NCBI RefSeq assembly: GCF_000423585.1
Contig: NZ_KE384054.1
Location: 62,001-126,000 of the forward strand
Origin: Salinimicrobium xinjiangense DSM 19287
Lineage (GTDB): Bacteria; Bacteroidota; Bacteroidia; Flavobacteriales; Flavobacteriaceae
Length of the DNA stretch: 64,000 bases
Direction: 5' to 3'
Shown here piece by piece: positions 1 through 8,949 of the stretch. The notes below the pieces were generated by a model. That model saw only the letters and a program-made list of their open reading frames with translations. It made no database searches and had not been told where the DNA came from. Made by a program: the position numbers and the translations under genes. The first letter of the stretch is position 1, and every line of letters starts with the position of its first letter.

Positions 1-495
1 CAAATGAGGCTGGTACTAGGGGATCAAAACACCATTGTTCTTAATAACGGTACAGAGGCAGAGCATGTTTTGAAAACTCCAAGTGCACAACAGTCAGGTC
101 TTAAGGTCAACATTGATCAGGAACTTGAGGCCGGAAAGAATTATACTTTTATCCTGGATTTTGATGTGGATAAATCTGTAGTAACTACAGGAAATGGTGC
201 CTTTTTGCTTCATCCTGTACTTAGAGTTGCTGCTGAAGCCGATACAGGCTCTATTGTTGGAAGTGTTCATCCTACCACAGAGCAGGTACTGATAACTGTT
301 CAAAGTGGTTCTCTGCATGCTTCTGCTTATACAGATGCCAGTGGAAATTTCCAGATCCACGGACTTCCTGCAGGTAGTTACAAACTTACAGCTACTCCTG
401 CTGAAGGTTCAGGTTTAAATATTGCAATTGTAAATAATGTTACAGTTACAGCCGGAAGCGATGTTGAGGTAGATACGCTATGGCTGGATGAATAA
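1..495 (+). CDS. DUF4382 / carboxypeptidase-regulatory-like protein, 3' part
   Basis: The reading frame is open from base 1, so only the C-terminal 164 residues are present and the true start lies upstream. The visible part begins inside a DUF4382-like region (RLVLGDQNTIVL, then TPSAQQSGLKVN and a LDFDVDKSVV stretch), which in Bacteroidota lipoproteins is a beta-rich domain of unknown role. It is followed by a carboxypeptidase-regulatory-like beta-sandwich (YTDASGNFQIHGLPAGSYKL), a module common on envelope proteins. An intrinsic terminator follows 30 bp after the stop, so this is the end of a transcription unit. Family assignment is good. Function is unknown, and the lipoprotein signal cannot be seen. 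Confidence 0.75.
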   Translation, partial: QMRLVLGDQNTIVLNNGTEAEHVLKTPSAQQSGLKVNIDQELEAGKNYTFILDFDVDKSVVTTGNGAFLLHPVLRVAAEADTGSIVGSVHPTTEQVLITVQSGSLHASAYTDASGNFQIHGLPAGSYKLTATPAEGSGLNIAIVNNVTVTAGSDVEVDTLWLDE

Positions 496-520
496 AAATT
501 AAAATCCTATATGATAAAAA

Positions 521-550
521 AAAAGCAGCGGTATCCCCGCTGCTTTTCTT
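521..550 (+). terminator. intrinsic terminator after the DUF4382 gene
   Basis: A 7-bp GC-rich stem (GCAGCGG 525-531 with CCGCTGC 537-543) is extended by A/T pairs (AAAA with TTTT) and followed by a T-rich run. It separates the DUF4382 gene from the moxR-bat operon. Confidence 0.85.
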
Positions 551-643
551 TTAACATAAATTTAAGATAATTTGGTTGAATATTTGCTGAGGTTGCGCCG
601 TAGACCTTAGATAAGTATCTTCACCTAATAAAAAATAATATTC

Positions 644-1648
644 ATGCTTGAAAATAACAACCCGGTAGACATAGCCAGTATCAATGAAAAAATTGAGCGC
701 GAGAGTGCTTTTGTTGATATACTTAGTTCAGAAATGAGGAAGGTCATAGTAGGCCAGAAGCACATGGTTGAACGCTTGTTGATCGGGTTATTGGGGCAGG
801 GACATATTCTTCTCGAAGGAGTTCCCGGTCTTGCAAAGACCCTTGCCATAAATACTCTGGCTCAGGCTGTTCACGGATCCTTCAGCAGGATTCAGTTTAC
901 GCCAGATCTACTTCCGGCAGATGTTATAGGTACCCTTATTTACAATATGAAGCTGAATGATTTCAGCATTAAGAAAGGGCCTATATTTGCAAACTTCGTA
1001 CTTGCCGATGAGATAAACCGTGCTCCTGCCAAGGTGCAGTCTGCACTGCTTGAAGCGATGCAGGAAAAGCAGGTGACCATAGGGGAGGAAACATTTATTC
1101 TTGACAGACCATTTCTTGTAATGGCAACTCAAAACCCTGTGGAACAGGAAGGAACTTATCCTTTGCCTGAAGCCCAGGTTGACCGTTTTATGCTGAAAAC
1201 GGTGATCAAATATCCTGAAATGGCCGATGAGCAAATGATCATCAGAGCGAATCTTAAAGGCAGCTTTGAAAAAGTGAACCCTGTAGTGAGCCTTGAACAG
1301 ATTGCCAGAGCACAGCAGGCGGTTCGGGAAGTTTATATGGATGAAAAGATTGAAAAATATATACTCGATATAGTTTTTGCCACTCGTTTTCCGGAAAAAT
1401 ACAGACTTGAAAATCTCAAGCCTTTGATCAATTTTGGAGCTTCTCCAAGGGGAAGTATTAACCTGGCCACTGCTGCAAAATGTTACGCTTTTATCAAGCG
1501 TCGCGGCTACGTTGTACCCGAAGATGTTCGCGCTGTAGTACATGATGTGCTGCGTCACAGAATTGGGATTACCTATGAGGCCGAGGCAGAAAACGTAACT
1601 TCCGAAGATATCATAAATAAGATCGTCAACGAGATCGAAGTCCCATAA
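644..1648 (+). CDS. moxR: MoxR family AAA+ ATPase
   Basis: This is a cytoplasmic AAA+ chaperone-like ATPase of the MoxR family, 334 residues, the normal length. Walker A is GVPGLAKT (59-66) and Walker B is VLADEINRA (D122, E123); the sensor-1 type ATQNPVEQEGTYPLPEAQ block follows. MoxR proteins work with von Willebrand factor A (VWA) proteins, probably in their maturation or in metal insertion. Here it is the first gene of a run that includes DUF58 and two VWA membrane proteins (batA, batB), the classic Bacteroidota bat operon. An ATG start is supported by alignment of the N-terminus with the family. A weak promoter-like TTG-N20-TATCTTCA lies about 20-50 bp upstream. Confidence 0.93.
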   Translation: MLENNNPVDIASINEKIERESAFVDILSSEMRKVIVGQKHMVERLLIGLLGQGHILLEGVPGLAKTLAINTLAQAVHGSFSRIQFTPDLLPADVIGTLIYNMKLNDFSIKKGPIFANFVLADEINRAPAKVQSALLEAMQEKQVTIGEETFILDRPFLVMATQNPVEQEGTYPLPEAQVDRFMLKTVIKYPEMADEQMIIRANLKGSFEKVNPVVSLEQIARAQQAVREVYMDEKIEKYILDIVFATRFPEKYRLENLKPLINFGASPRGSINLATAAKCYAFIKRRGYVVPEDVRAVVHDVLRHRIGITYEAEAENVTSEDIINKIVNEIEVP

Positions 1649-1724
1649 TCAATGATCAATTATCAATTAACAATGATCAGTTTTCTGAGTCCATTGTTAA
1701 TTGTTCATTGTTAATTGTCAATTG
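1649..1724. repeat. AT-rich imperfect inverted repeat between moxR and the DUF58 gene
   Basis: Directly after the moxR stop lies a run of CAATTAACAATGA-like words (1649-1680). About 10 bp later come the same words in inverse orientation (1691-1724, TTGTTAATTG-like), so the RNA could fold into a long AU-rich hairpin. It separates two genes expected to share an operon and contains a TTG in frame with the next gene. It resembles mobile or replicating intergenic repeats of Bacteroidota. A diverged relative occurs near 13000-13100. Confidence 0.6.
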
Positions 1725-1729
1725 AAGAA

Positions 1730-2593
1730 ATGGATACTAAGGAGTTACTCAAAAAAGTCAGAAAAATAGAGATCAAAACCCGCCGGTTAAGTGATCACAT
1801 TTTTGGTGGGGAATACCATTCTACTTTTAAGGGACGGGGGATGACCTTCAGTGAAGTCCGGCAGTACCAGTTTGGAGATGACGTGCGGAATATTGACTGG
1901 AATGTCACTGCCCGCTATTCTGAACCTTTTGTAAAAGTCTTTGAAGAGGAGCGTGAACTTACCATGATGCTGGTGGTTGATGTTTCCGGCTCCGGACTGT
2001 TTGGAACCCGCAACGGATTTAAACAGGATATCATTACAGAAATTGCTGCTACTCTGGCATTTTCGGCTACACAGAACAACGATAAGATTGGTCTCATCCT
2101 GTTTTCGGATGTTATAGAATTATACATCCCGCCTAAAAAGGGACGGTCACATGTTTTGAGGATCATCAGGGAATTGCTTGAGTTCGAACCTAAAAGCCGA
2201 AAAACCGACCTGGAAAATGCGCTGAGTTATTTATCGCGGGTCATGAAAAAGAAAGCCATTGTTTTTGTGCTTTCTGATTTTATTGCCGAAGATTATCAGC
2301 GTACTCTTAAGATTAGCAGCGGGCGTCATGACATAACCGGCATCAGGGTGTATGACGAGCGGGAAGAAAGCATACCTAATCTGGGAATGGTAGCCATGCA
2401 GGATGAAGAATCTGGCAAAAGGATTATGGTTGACACCTCTTCTCGTGAAGTTCGAAACAACTATAGCAAATACTACCGCGACCGGGTAGATTACTTTGTT
2501 GAAAGCTTCAGGCGAAGTGGTGCGGGAAGCCTGAGTACGAGAGTCGACGAAAGCTATGTAAAGAAATTACTGGGGTATTTTAAGGACAGATAA
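1730..2593 (+). CDS. DUF58 domain protein of the bat operon
   Basis: This 287-residue cytoplasmic protein has a DUF58/VWA-like fold. Diagnostic blocks are GEYHSTFKGRGMTFSEVRQY, the R-x-IDWNVTAR core, and a MIDAS-like DVSGSGLFGT at the start of the VWA-type region. DUF58 proteins are near-invariant partners of MoxR ATPases and are thought to act in envelope-protein assembly, but the biochemical role is not settled. I chose ATG 1730 (MDTKELLKKVRK) rather than the upstream in-frame TTG at 1715, because the TTG lies inside the AT-rich repeat and the family begins at the later Met. The gene is followed after a 3-bp gap by the next operon member. Confidence 0.9.
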   Translation: MDTKELLKKVRKIEIKTRRLSDHIFGGEYHSTFKGRGMTFSEVRQYQFGDDVRNIDWNVTARYSEPFVKVFEEERELTMMLVVDVSGSGLFGTRNGFKQDIITEIAATLAFSATQNNDKIGLILFSDVIELYIPPKKGRSHVLRIIRELLEFEPKSRKTDLENALSYLSRVMKKKAIVFVLSDFIAEDYQRTLKISSGRHDITGIRVYDEREESIPNLGMVAMQDEESGKRIMVDTSSREVRNNYSKYYRDRVDYFVESFRRSGAGSLSTRVDESYVKKLLGYFKDR

Positions 2594-2596
2594 AAA

Positions 2597-4240
2597 ATGA
2601 TGACAGAAAAAATATTGAGGCAGAATGACATTTTTGACACCTTAGGGAGAAGAGGATTCTCCTTCTGCTTTTTTCTATTTTTCCTATTCTTCGTTCCTGC
2701 AGGACTGCAGGCACAGGAGGTGGAGGCTTCTGTTGATACAACTACCATTAAGATCGGAGAGCAAATCACCTACAGGCTTTCGGTAGAAATTGAGGATAAC
2801 AAGGTCGTGGTTTTTCCGGAGGGACAGACTTTCTCCCCGCTTGAAATGATCGAAGCTTATGCGATTGACACCAGCAAAATTGGAGATCGTCAAAGGCTCA
2901 TCAGGGAGTATGCCCTCACACAGTTTGATTCCGGGAGTTATGTTATTCCGCGGCAACTGGTACTTATAGGAGATCGGGAATTCCGCACAGATTCCTTTGC
3001 TGTAGTAGTAAACGATGTTGTAGTGGATACCACCAAACAGAAAATGTATCCTATAAAACCTTCCGTAGCAGTGCCGCCGGCTTTTGGTATTCCAATCTGG
3101 CTGTGGTGGGTTCTTGGATTGATCCTTCTCGGGGTAGTAGCTTATTTACTTTACCGCAGCCGGAAAAAACGAAAAGAAGCTGCGCAAAGACTACCGCCTT
3201 ATGAACAGGCATTGTTTGAACTGAAGCAACTCGACGATTCCCACCTGTTGGAGCAGCGGGAGTTAAAAGAATATTATTCCCAGCTATCTGCTGCGGTACG
3301 TCGATATCTCGATGGGGAAGTCTATGATCACGCTTTAGAAAGTACAACCAATGAATTGATCGCTTATCTGGAAACCGAAAGGGACAGAGGGAAGTTAAAG
3401 CTGGAGGACACAACGATTACCCGTTTAAAGGTGATCCTGGAACGTGCCGACCTTGCAAAATTTGCAAACTCCCGACCCGATGTGCTTACCGCAAAAGAAG
3501 ACAGGCAAAGTGTGGAAAATGTTATTAAAGACACCAAAGCTTCCATTCCGCAGCCTACCGAAGAGGACCTGTTAAGGGATCAGGAGTACAGGGAAAGGCT
3601 GGAGCGAAAAAAGAAGGTCAAAAAGATCATTTTTGGGATCCTTGCTGTTATTATTCTTCTTAGCGCCGGCACCGCCTATATCATTTCTACAAAAGGTCTC
3701 GAATTCTTCGCCGATACCTATTTAGGGAATACAAGTAAAGAAATGCTGGAAGGAGAATGGGTGTCCAGTGAATATGGTACTCCTGCAGTTACAATAGCCA
3801 CACCAGATGTGCTGGTGAGAGACATGAGTGATACAACAGGAATTGCCATAGGAAGAGAAACCTTCAGGTATGGAAGCCTTGAAAGCAATCTATTCGTGAG
3901 TGTCAATACCCGCCCGGCAAGTGAAGATTTTAGCCTGGATTCTGCATTGGAAGAAGTATATGCTTATCTCGAAAAAAGAGGTGCAACTAATATTATTACG
4001 AAACAGGAAAAAATTACCACGCTCAATGGACTGGATGGTTTGAAGATTTTCGGAACCATGGGCTTTCAAAAAAATGAAAAATCGGGAGTGCTTCAGAAAA
4101 AGTATTCCATCCTTAACTTCGGAATGGGAGAGGGATACCAGCAGGTGGTAATGATCTATAATGAAAACGACAAATATGCCGAAGAGATCGCACAGCGAAT
4201 CGCCACTTCGGTTGAATTGATAAAAAACAGGCAGAATTAA
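2597..4240 (+). CDS. BatD/DUF4381-like membrane protein with extra C-terminal domain
   Basis: This is a 547-residue envelope protein. Residues 1-40 hold a signal peptide ending near LQAQE; about 40-150 is a BatD-like periplasmic beta domain. A first membrane segment (WLWWVLGLILLGVVAYLL, about 169-187) is followed by a cytoplasmic charged helical region (PPYEQALFELKQLDDSHLL, typical of DUF4381 proteins). A second membrane segment (about 345-365) precedes a C-terminal about 180-residue domain that reads like a small secreted alpha/beta module (LNGLDGLKIFGTMGFQ). It lies between DUF58 and batA and overlaps the batA start by 1 bp, so it is part of the same transcript. The role is presumably in the Bat complex. 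The fold of the C-terminal domain is unrecognised. Confidence 0.8.
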   Translation: MMTEKILRQNDIFDTLGRRGFSFCFFLFFLFFVPAGLQAQEVEASVDTTTIKIGEQITYRLSVEIEDNKVVVFPEGQTFSPLEMIEAYAIDTSKIGDRQRLIREYALTQFDSGSYVIPRQLVLIGDREFRTDSFAVVVNDVVVDTTKQKMYPIKPSVAVPPAFGIPIWLWWVLGLILLGVVAYLLYRSRKKRKEAAQRLPPYEQALFELKQLDDSHLLEQRELKEYYSQLSAAVRRYLDGEVYDHALESTTNELIAYLETERDRGKLKLEDTTITRLKVILERADLAKFANSRPDVLTAKEDRQSVENVIKDTKASIPQPTEEDLLRDQEYRERLERKKKVKKIIFGILAVIILLSAGTAYIISTKGLEFFADTYLGNTSKEMLEGEWVSSEYGTPAVTIATPDVLVRDMSDTTGIAIGRETFRYGSLESNLFVSVNTRPASEDFSLDSALEEVYAYLEKRGATNIITKQEKITTLNGLDGLKIFGTMGFQKNEKSGVLQKKYSILNFGMGEGYQQVVMIYNENDKYAEEIAQRIATSVELIKNRQN

Positions 4241-5244
4241 TGTTTGAGAGATTCGTCTTTGAAGATCCGCAGTTCTTTTGGCTTTTGCTGCTTTTGCCGC
4301 TGGCCCTGGCCTGGTATGTCTGGAAAAGAAACAGGCAAACAGCCGAACTCAGGATCTCGAACATCAAAGGTTTTGAGACCAAACCCGGAATAATGGGTAA
4401 GCTGCGGCCTGTGCTTTTTGTTCTCAGACTCCTGGTACTTGCTTTGGTTATCACTGCATTGGCCCGCCCCAGAACGGTGGATGTCTCTTCACGCACCAGC
4501 AGTAACTTTGGAATTGATATCGTCATGGCGATAGACATCTCTGCCAGTATGCTGGCCCGGGATCTCGATCCTAACAGACTTGAAGCCACAAAAAAAGTTG
4601 CTGCCGATTTTGTGCGTAACCGTCCTGCCGACAGAATTGGGCTGGTAGTATACGCCGGTGAAAGTTTTACACAGACTCCAATCACCAGTGATAAGAGTAT
4701 TGTACTGGGTGCCCTTGAGGCAATAGAATACAACAAGATGCTGGAAAATGGTACCGCCATTGGTATGGGACTGGCCACTGCTGTCAACCGTTTAAAGGAT
4801 AGTCAGGCAGAAAGCAAGGTGATCATACTGCTTACAGATGGTATGAACAATGCCGGATTCCTTGATCCAAAGATCGCAAGTGAGCTGGCCGTTGAATTCG
4901 GGATTAAAACCTATACTATTGGAGTGGGAAGTAACGGCACTGCCTTATCTCCAATTGCCATTTTACCTAATGGAAATTTCCAGTACGGCCGGGTGCCGGT
5001 AGAAATAGATGAAGCCCTGATGAAAGAAATAGCCGATGCAACCGGTGGAAAGTACTTCCGGGCGACAGATAATAAATCCCTGGAAAAAATTTATGAGGAA
5101 ATCGATACCTTGGAGAAAACAGAGATCGAGGAATTCAGATATTATAATTACGAGGAAAAATTCAGGCCTTTGATATTATTGGCAGGATTTTTATTGTTGT
5201 TTGAGGTATTGTTGAGGTTCACTGTTTTCAGAAGTTTTGTTTAA
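4240..5244 (+). CDS. batA: VWA domain membrane protein BatA
   Basis: This is a 334-residue inner-membrane protein with a von Willebrand A domain. Two N-terminal membrane segments (about 10-28 and 56-76) precede the VWA domain, whose MIDAS motif is visible as DISAS in AIDISASMLARDL, with the T-x-D-G loop LLTDGMNN. A C-terminal membrane helix (LILLAGFLLLFEVLL) closes the protein. BatA belongs to the aerotolerance operon family first described in Bacteroides; its molecular function is uncertain, but MIDAS metal binding and partner recruitment are expected. The start codon shares one base with the preceding stop (TAATG), indicating translational coupling. Confidence 0.9.
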   Translation: MFERFVFEDPQFFWLLLLLPLALAWYVWKRNRQTAELRISNIKGFETKPGIMGKLRPVLFVLRLLVLALVITALARPRTVDVSSRTSSNFGIDIVMAIDISASMLARDLDPNRLEATKKVAADFVRNRPADRIGLVVYAGESFTQTPITSDKSIVLGALEAIEYNKMLENGTAIGMGLATAVNRLKDSQAESKVIILLTDGMNNAGFLDPKIASELAVEFGIKTYTIGVGSNGTALSPIAILPNGNFQYGRVPVEIDEALMKEIADATGGKYFRATDNKSLEKIYEEIDTLEKTEIEEFRYYNYEEKFRPLILLAGFLLLFEVLLRFTVFRSFV

Positions 5245-5254
5245 ATATTAGAAG

Positions 5255-6295
5255 ATGTTCCTGTTAGAAGATAAGACATATTTATGGTTGTTGATTGGCA
5301 TTCCGGTGATTGTGCTGTTATATGCCATGGTGGTTTTCTGGCAAAAAAGAACACAACGAAAATTTGCAGATAAAGAGCTGCTGGATAAATTGAGCCCTAA
5401 CCGCTCTACAGGGAAACAGGTACTTAAGATCATCCTGCTTTGCCTTGCTCTTGCCAGTTTTGTCATAGCGCTGGTGAATCCGCAGTTTGGCACAAAATTG
5501 GAAACGGTTAAGCGGGAGGGCGTTGACGTGGTATTTGCAGTAGATGTATCCAAGAGTATGCTGGCCGAAGATATCGCGCCAAACCGACTTGAGAAATCCA
5601 AACAGCTGGTTACCCAGATCATAAATAATCTGGCCAGTGACCGGGTTGGGATCATCGCTTATGCAGGTAGTGCTTTTCCGCAGTTGCCAATCACGACAGA
5701 TTATGCAGCGGCAAAAATGTTCCTGCAAAACATGAATACCGATATGCTTTCCTCGCAGGGAACAGCAATCAGGGAAGCAATTGAGCTTTCCCAAACCTAT
5801 TTTAATGATGCTGAACAAACCAACAGGGTATTGTTCCTCATTAGTGACGGGGAAGATCACGAGGGTAATATTGAAGGCATAGCAGAAGAAGCTGCTAAAA
5901 AAGGCATCAGGATAGTGACAATAGGAGTGGGAACACAAAAGGGAGGTCCTATTCCGGAGAAAAGAAACGGAGTTGTTCAGAATTATAAAAAAGATAACCG
6001 GGGAGAAACAGTGATCACACGACTGGACGAAAAAACTCTTATGGAAATTGCTGCAGCCGCGAACGGAAGATATATTGATGGCCGTGTGACCTCGCGGGTG
6101 GTGGAAGAAGTAACAGAGATCCTGCAGAATATGGACAAGAAAGAGTTTGAATCACAACAGGTAGCTGAATATAAAAGCCAGTTTCAGTGGTTCTTAGGTT
6201 TGGGTCTGCTTTTTCTTCTTTTGGATATCTTATTACTTGAAAGACAGACAGCCTGGTTAAAAAGATTAAATTTGTTTAACGAAAAAAGGAGTTGA
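5255..6295 (+). CDS. batB: VWA domain membrane protein BatB
   Basis: This is a 346-residue paralogue of the preceding BatA with the same layout: two N-terminal membrane helices, a VWA domain with MIDAS DVSKS in FAVDVSKSMLAEDI, the SDGEDHEGN loop, and a C-terminal helix (FLGLGLLFLLLDILLLE). BatA and BatB are thought to form a membrane complex with the TPR proteins BatC and BatE. The gap to batA is only 10 bp, and its TGA overlaps the start of batC. Confidence 0.9.
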   Translation: MFLLEDKTYLWLLIGIPVIVLLYAMVVFWQKRTQRKFADKELLDKLSPNRSTGKQVLKIILLCLALASFVIALVNPQFGTKLETVKREGVDVVFAVDVSKSMLAEDIAPNRLEKSKQLVTQIINNLASDRVGIIAYAGSAFPQLPITTDYAAAKMFLQNMNTDMLSSQGTAIREAIELSQTYFNDAEQTNRVLFLISDGEDHEGNIEGIAEEAAKKGIRIVTIGVGTQKGGPIPEKRNGVVQNYKKDNRGETVITRLDEKTLMEIAAAANGRYIDGRVTSRVVEEVTEILQNMDKKEFESQQVAEYKSQFQWFLGLGLLFLLLDILLLERQTAWLKRLNLFNEKRS

Positions 6296-7176
6296 TGATG
6301 AAAAGGATGTTTAGAAAATACCTCTTGAAAATGACCTTTTTGGGACTTGTTTTTTCTTTTCCCCTTTTTGCTGTTGCTCAGAATAAACCTGATGTTGCAG
6401 CTAAGGCGGCAAAAAAATACATGCAGGAGGCCGAGGCAGCACTCGCTGATAATGATATGGCTACCGCCGAAGCTTATTACCGCAAGGCTATAGCTAAAGA
6501 CCCCGAAAACGCAGAAGCTAAATATAACCTTGGAAATCTTTATTATAACAAAGAGATCACATCCCAGGCTTTAGACCGGCATGCAGATGCGGCAACTACC
6601 GCAAAGCAGAAGCCTCTTAAACACGATGCTTTTCACAATAAAGGGAATGCTTTTATGAAGCAGAAAAAATACAGTGAAGCCGTTGAAGCCTATAAGCAGT
6701 CACTTAGAAATAATCCGAAGGATGATGAAACCCGCTATAACCTGGCCCTGGCAAAAAAGATGCTGGAGGAAGAGCTGAAAGAAGGCGGGGGTGGTGACAG
6801 TAAGGATAAGGAACAGCAGGATCAGCAGAATCAACAGGATCAAAACGAACAACAGGACGGCGAAGGAGAAAAAGAGCAGAGTGAGGATGGTCAGCCCGAT
6901 GATAAAGAGGGTGGTGATCAAAAAGAAGATGAGAATAAAGAAGGCGATCAGAAAAAAGAAAATGCAGGCGAACCCGATGATAAGCAGGAACAAAAGAATG
7001 AAAAGCCTAAGGAAGGAGAAGAGCCTAAACAGCCCCAGCAGCGACCTGGGCAACTTTCTCCTCAACAGGTGAAGAACCTGCTTGAAGCAATGGGAAATGA
7101 AGAAAAGAAAGTACAGGAAAAGATCAACGCCAGGAAAGAAAAGGGTGTGCCTGTAAAAACGGAAAAAGACTGGTAA
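6295..7176 (+). CDS. batC: TPR protein BatC with long acidic/Gln-rich tail
   Basis: This secreted or periplasmic protein of 293 residues has an N-terminal signal peptide ending around FAVAQN. It is followed by about three tetratricopeptide repeats (AEAYYRKAIAKDPENAEAKY, KHDAFHNKGNAF, YSEAVEAYKQSL), residues about 35-155. Residues about 165-255 are an extreme low-complexity stretch of E, D, K, Q and G, likely disordered. A short conserved C-terminus (LSPQQVKNLLEAMGNEE) is typical of BatC. The ATG at 6295 (TGATG overlap with batB) is preferred over an upstream TTG. TPR domains probably scaffold the Bat complex. Confidence 0.87.
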   Translation: MMKRMFRKYLLKMTFLGLVFSFPLFAVAQNKPDVAAKAAKKYMQEAEAALADNDMATAEAYYRKAIAKDPENAEAKYNLGNLYYNKEITSQALDRHADAATTAKQKPLKHDAFHNKGNAFMKQKKYSEAVEAYKQSLRNNPKDDETRYNLALAKKMLEEELKEGGGGDSKDKEQQDQQNQQDQNEQQDGEGEKEQSEDGQPDDKEGGDQKEDENKEGDQKKENAGEPDDKQEQKNEKPKEGEEPKQPQQRPGQLSPQQVKNLLEAMGNEEKKVQEKINARKEKGVPVKTEKDW

Positions 7177-7182
7177 GGAAAA

Positions 7183-8949
7183 ATGAAGAACAAACTGGTA
7201 CTTTTAATAATGTTCATGGTTTCGAGCCTTGCAATAGGGCAGGTTCAGTTTGAAGCCAAAGTGAGCAAAAACAGGCTCGGGGTCAATGAGCGCCTGCGGG
7301 TGGATTTTGTTATGAATGAAGATGGAGACAACTTTAATCCTCCATCTTTCACAAATTTTACTGTGGTGGGCGGCCCTAACCAGGCAGTAAGTAATACCTG
7401 GGTGAACGGGAAAAGGAGCTACTCCAAAACCTACAGTTATTTTCTTGCTCCCAAAGGGCGCGGTAATTTTACCATAGGGCAGGCAGAGATCACGATAGAC
7501 GGGAATGTCTATAAGACTATGCCCGTGCAGGTGGAAGTAACTGCAGCTGTAGATCAGCCCACAGACGGGGAAAATTCTGAATATATAGCATCAGAAAATA
7601 TACATCTGGTGGCCGAGATCTCCAATACCAATCCTTATCTCAATGAAGCGATCACTGTAGTTTATAAGCTCTATGTAAGTCCGCGGATCAATGTGAGTGA
7701 CTGGCGACAGCTCGACAATCCGAAATTCAGCGACTTCTGGAGTCAGAATATTGATATTCAAAGACTGGAGGTAGAGAACGGGACATACAAGGGAGAACCT
7801 TATCGTTATGTAGTGCTTCGGAAAACGGTGCTGTATCCTCAAAAAACCGGAAAACTCAATATTGAACCCCTTACGCTGAATATTTCTGTAGAAGTACCCG
7901 GCAACCGAAGGGATATTTTTGGCAACAGGTTCTATGAAACAGTTGATAAAGTTGTTGCCGCCGGGAACCGGGTAATAGAGGTAAAACCACTTCCCGAAGC
8001 GGGAAAACCGGCAGATTTTACCGGGGCGGTAGGTAAAAACCTCAATTTAAAAGTTACTGCTAATAAAACTGAACTTAGAGCTACAGAGTCCTTACAGGCT
8101 AAAGTCGAGGTGACCGGGCAGGGGAATTTAAAATTATTCGATCTTCCGCCGTTGACAGTTCCGGCCTCAATGGAGCAATATGAACCGGAATATTCTGAAA
8201 ATGTCAGGACAAATATTAACGGGATGCAGGGCAGCATTGCCAATACCTATACGCTGGTGCCCCAGGTACGTGGGAAATATCCCATTCCGCCTTTGAGCTT
8301 CAGCTATTTCGATCTGAATTCCCAGTCGTACAAAACCCTTACTTCACAGGAGATAATGCTGGACGTTGCAGCCCCTCCTGCAGGCAGCGGAGTAGCTTCG
8401 GGTTCTTCAGGTTCAAACGGAGTGGCACAACAGGTTCCTGCTGCGACAAATCAATTTAGATATATTAAACTGAATACATCCCTGCGTGCTATTGGGGAGG
8501 AACCTTTTATTGGTTCGGTACTGTTCTGGAGTTTATTTTTGGGGCCGGTACTTTTAATACCCTTAGCTATTCTCTTCGGAAAAAGAAGGGAAGCTATTGC
8601 AGGAGACGTGCGTGGTAACCGGATAAGAAAAGCCGATCGCCTGGCGCGCAAATATCTTTCAGAAGCTAAAAAGAATCTCGGAGATCAGAATAAATTCTAC
8701 GATTCTCTGGAACGGGCGCTGCATAATTATCTGAAGGCAAAGCTACATATCCAGACCAGTGAGATGAGCAAGGAGAGGATAAGTGAATTGCTGAGAAGTA
8801 AAGGAGTAGATGCTTCGACAGAGACAGAATTTATAGAACTACTCAAGAGCTGTGAATTCGCCAGGTATACACCTGCATCCAATGTGGCCATGCAGCAGGA
8901 CTATGACAAAGCCGTAAGAGTAATTTCAGAAATTGACAAACAGGTATGA
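7183..8949 (+). CDS. batD: BatD oxygen-tolerance family protein
   Basis: This is a 588-residue envelope protein. A signal peptide (cleavage about LAIGQ) leads into several beta-sandwich domains of the BatD family (FTNFTVVGGPNQ, YVVLRKTVLYPQKTGKL, YTLVPQVRGKYPIPP). A membrane helix at about 448-470 (VLFWSLFLGPVLLIPLAILF) leads to a cytoplasmic helical tail that resembles the DUF4381-like tail of the 2597-4240 protein. It probably exposes its beta domains to the periplasm as the large scaffold of the Bat system. The 3' end overlaps batE by 4 bp (ATGA). Confidence 0.9.
   Translation: MKNKLVLLIMFMVSSLAIGQVQFEAKVSKNRLGVNERLRVDFVMNEDGDNFNPPSFTNFTVVGGPNQAVSNTWVNGKRSYSKTYSYFLAPKGRGNFTIGQAEITIDGNVYKTMPVQVEVTAAVDQPTDGENSEYIASENIHLVAEISNTNPYLNEAITVVYKLYVSPRINVSDWRQLDNPKFSDFWSQNIDIQRLEVENGTYKGEPYRYVVLRKTVLYPQKTGKLNIEPLTLNISVEVPGNRRDIFGNRFYETVDKVVAAGNRVIEVKPLPEAGKPADFTGAVGKNLNLKVTANKTELRATESLQAKVEVTGQGNLKLFDLPPLTVPASMEQYEPEYSENVRTNINGMQGSIANTYTLVPQVRGKYPIPPLSFSYFDLNSQSYKTLTSQEIMLDVAAPPAGSGVASGSSGSNGVAQQVPAATNQFRYIKLNTSLRAIGEEPFIGSVLFWSLFLGPVLLIPLAILFGKRREAIAGDVRGNRIRKADRLARKYLSEAKKNLGDQNKFYDSLERALHNYLKAKLHIQTSEMSKERISELLRSKGVDASTETEFIELLKSCEFARYTPASNVAMQQDYDKAVRVISEIDKQV

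Noticed and set aside
1715-1729. TTG start for the DUF58 gene
   Set aside because: The TTG belongs to the AT-rich repeat. The next ATG (1730) fits the family N-terminus and has a better context.
6700-7072. Overlapping ORFs on both strands inside batC
   Set aside because: They arise from the E/D/K/Q-rich low-complexity coding of BatC. Their products are runs of L/F/I or K/R with no start context, while batC itself has domain support.
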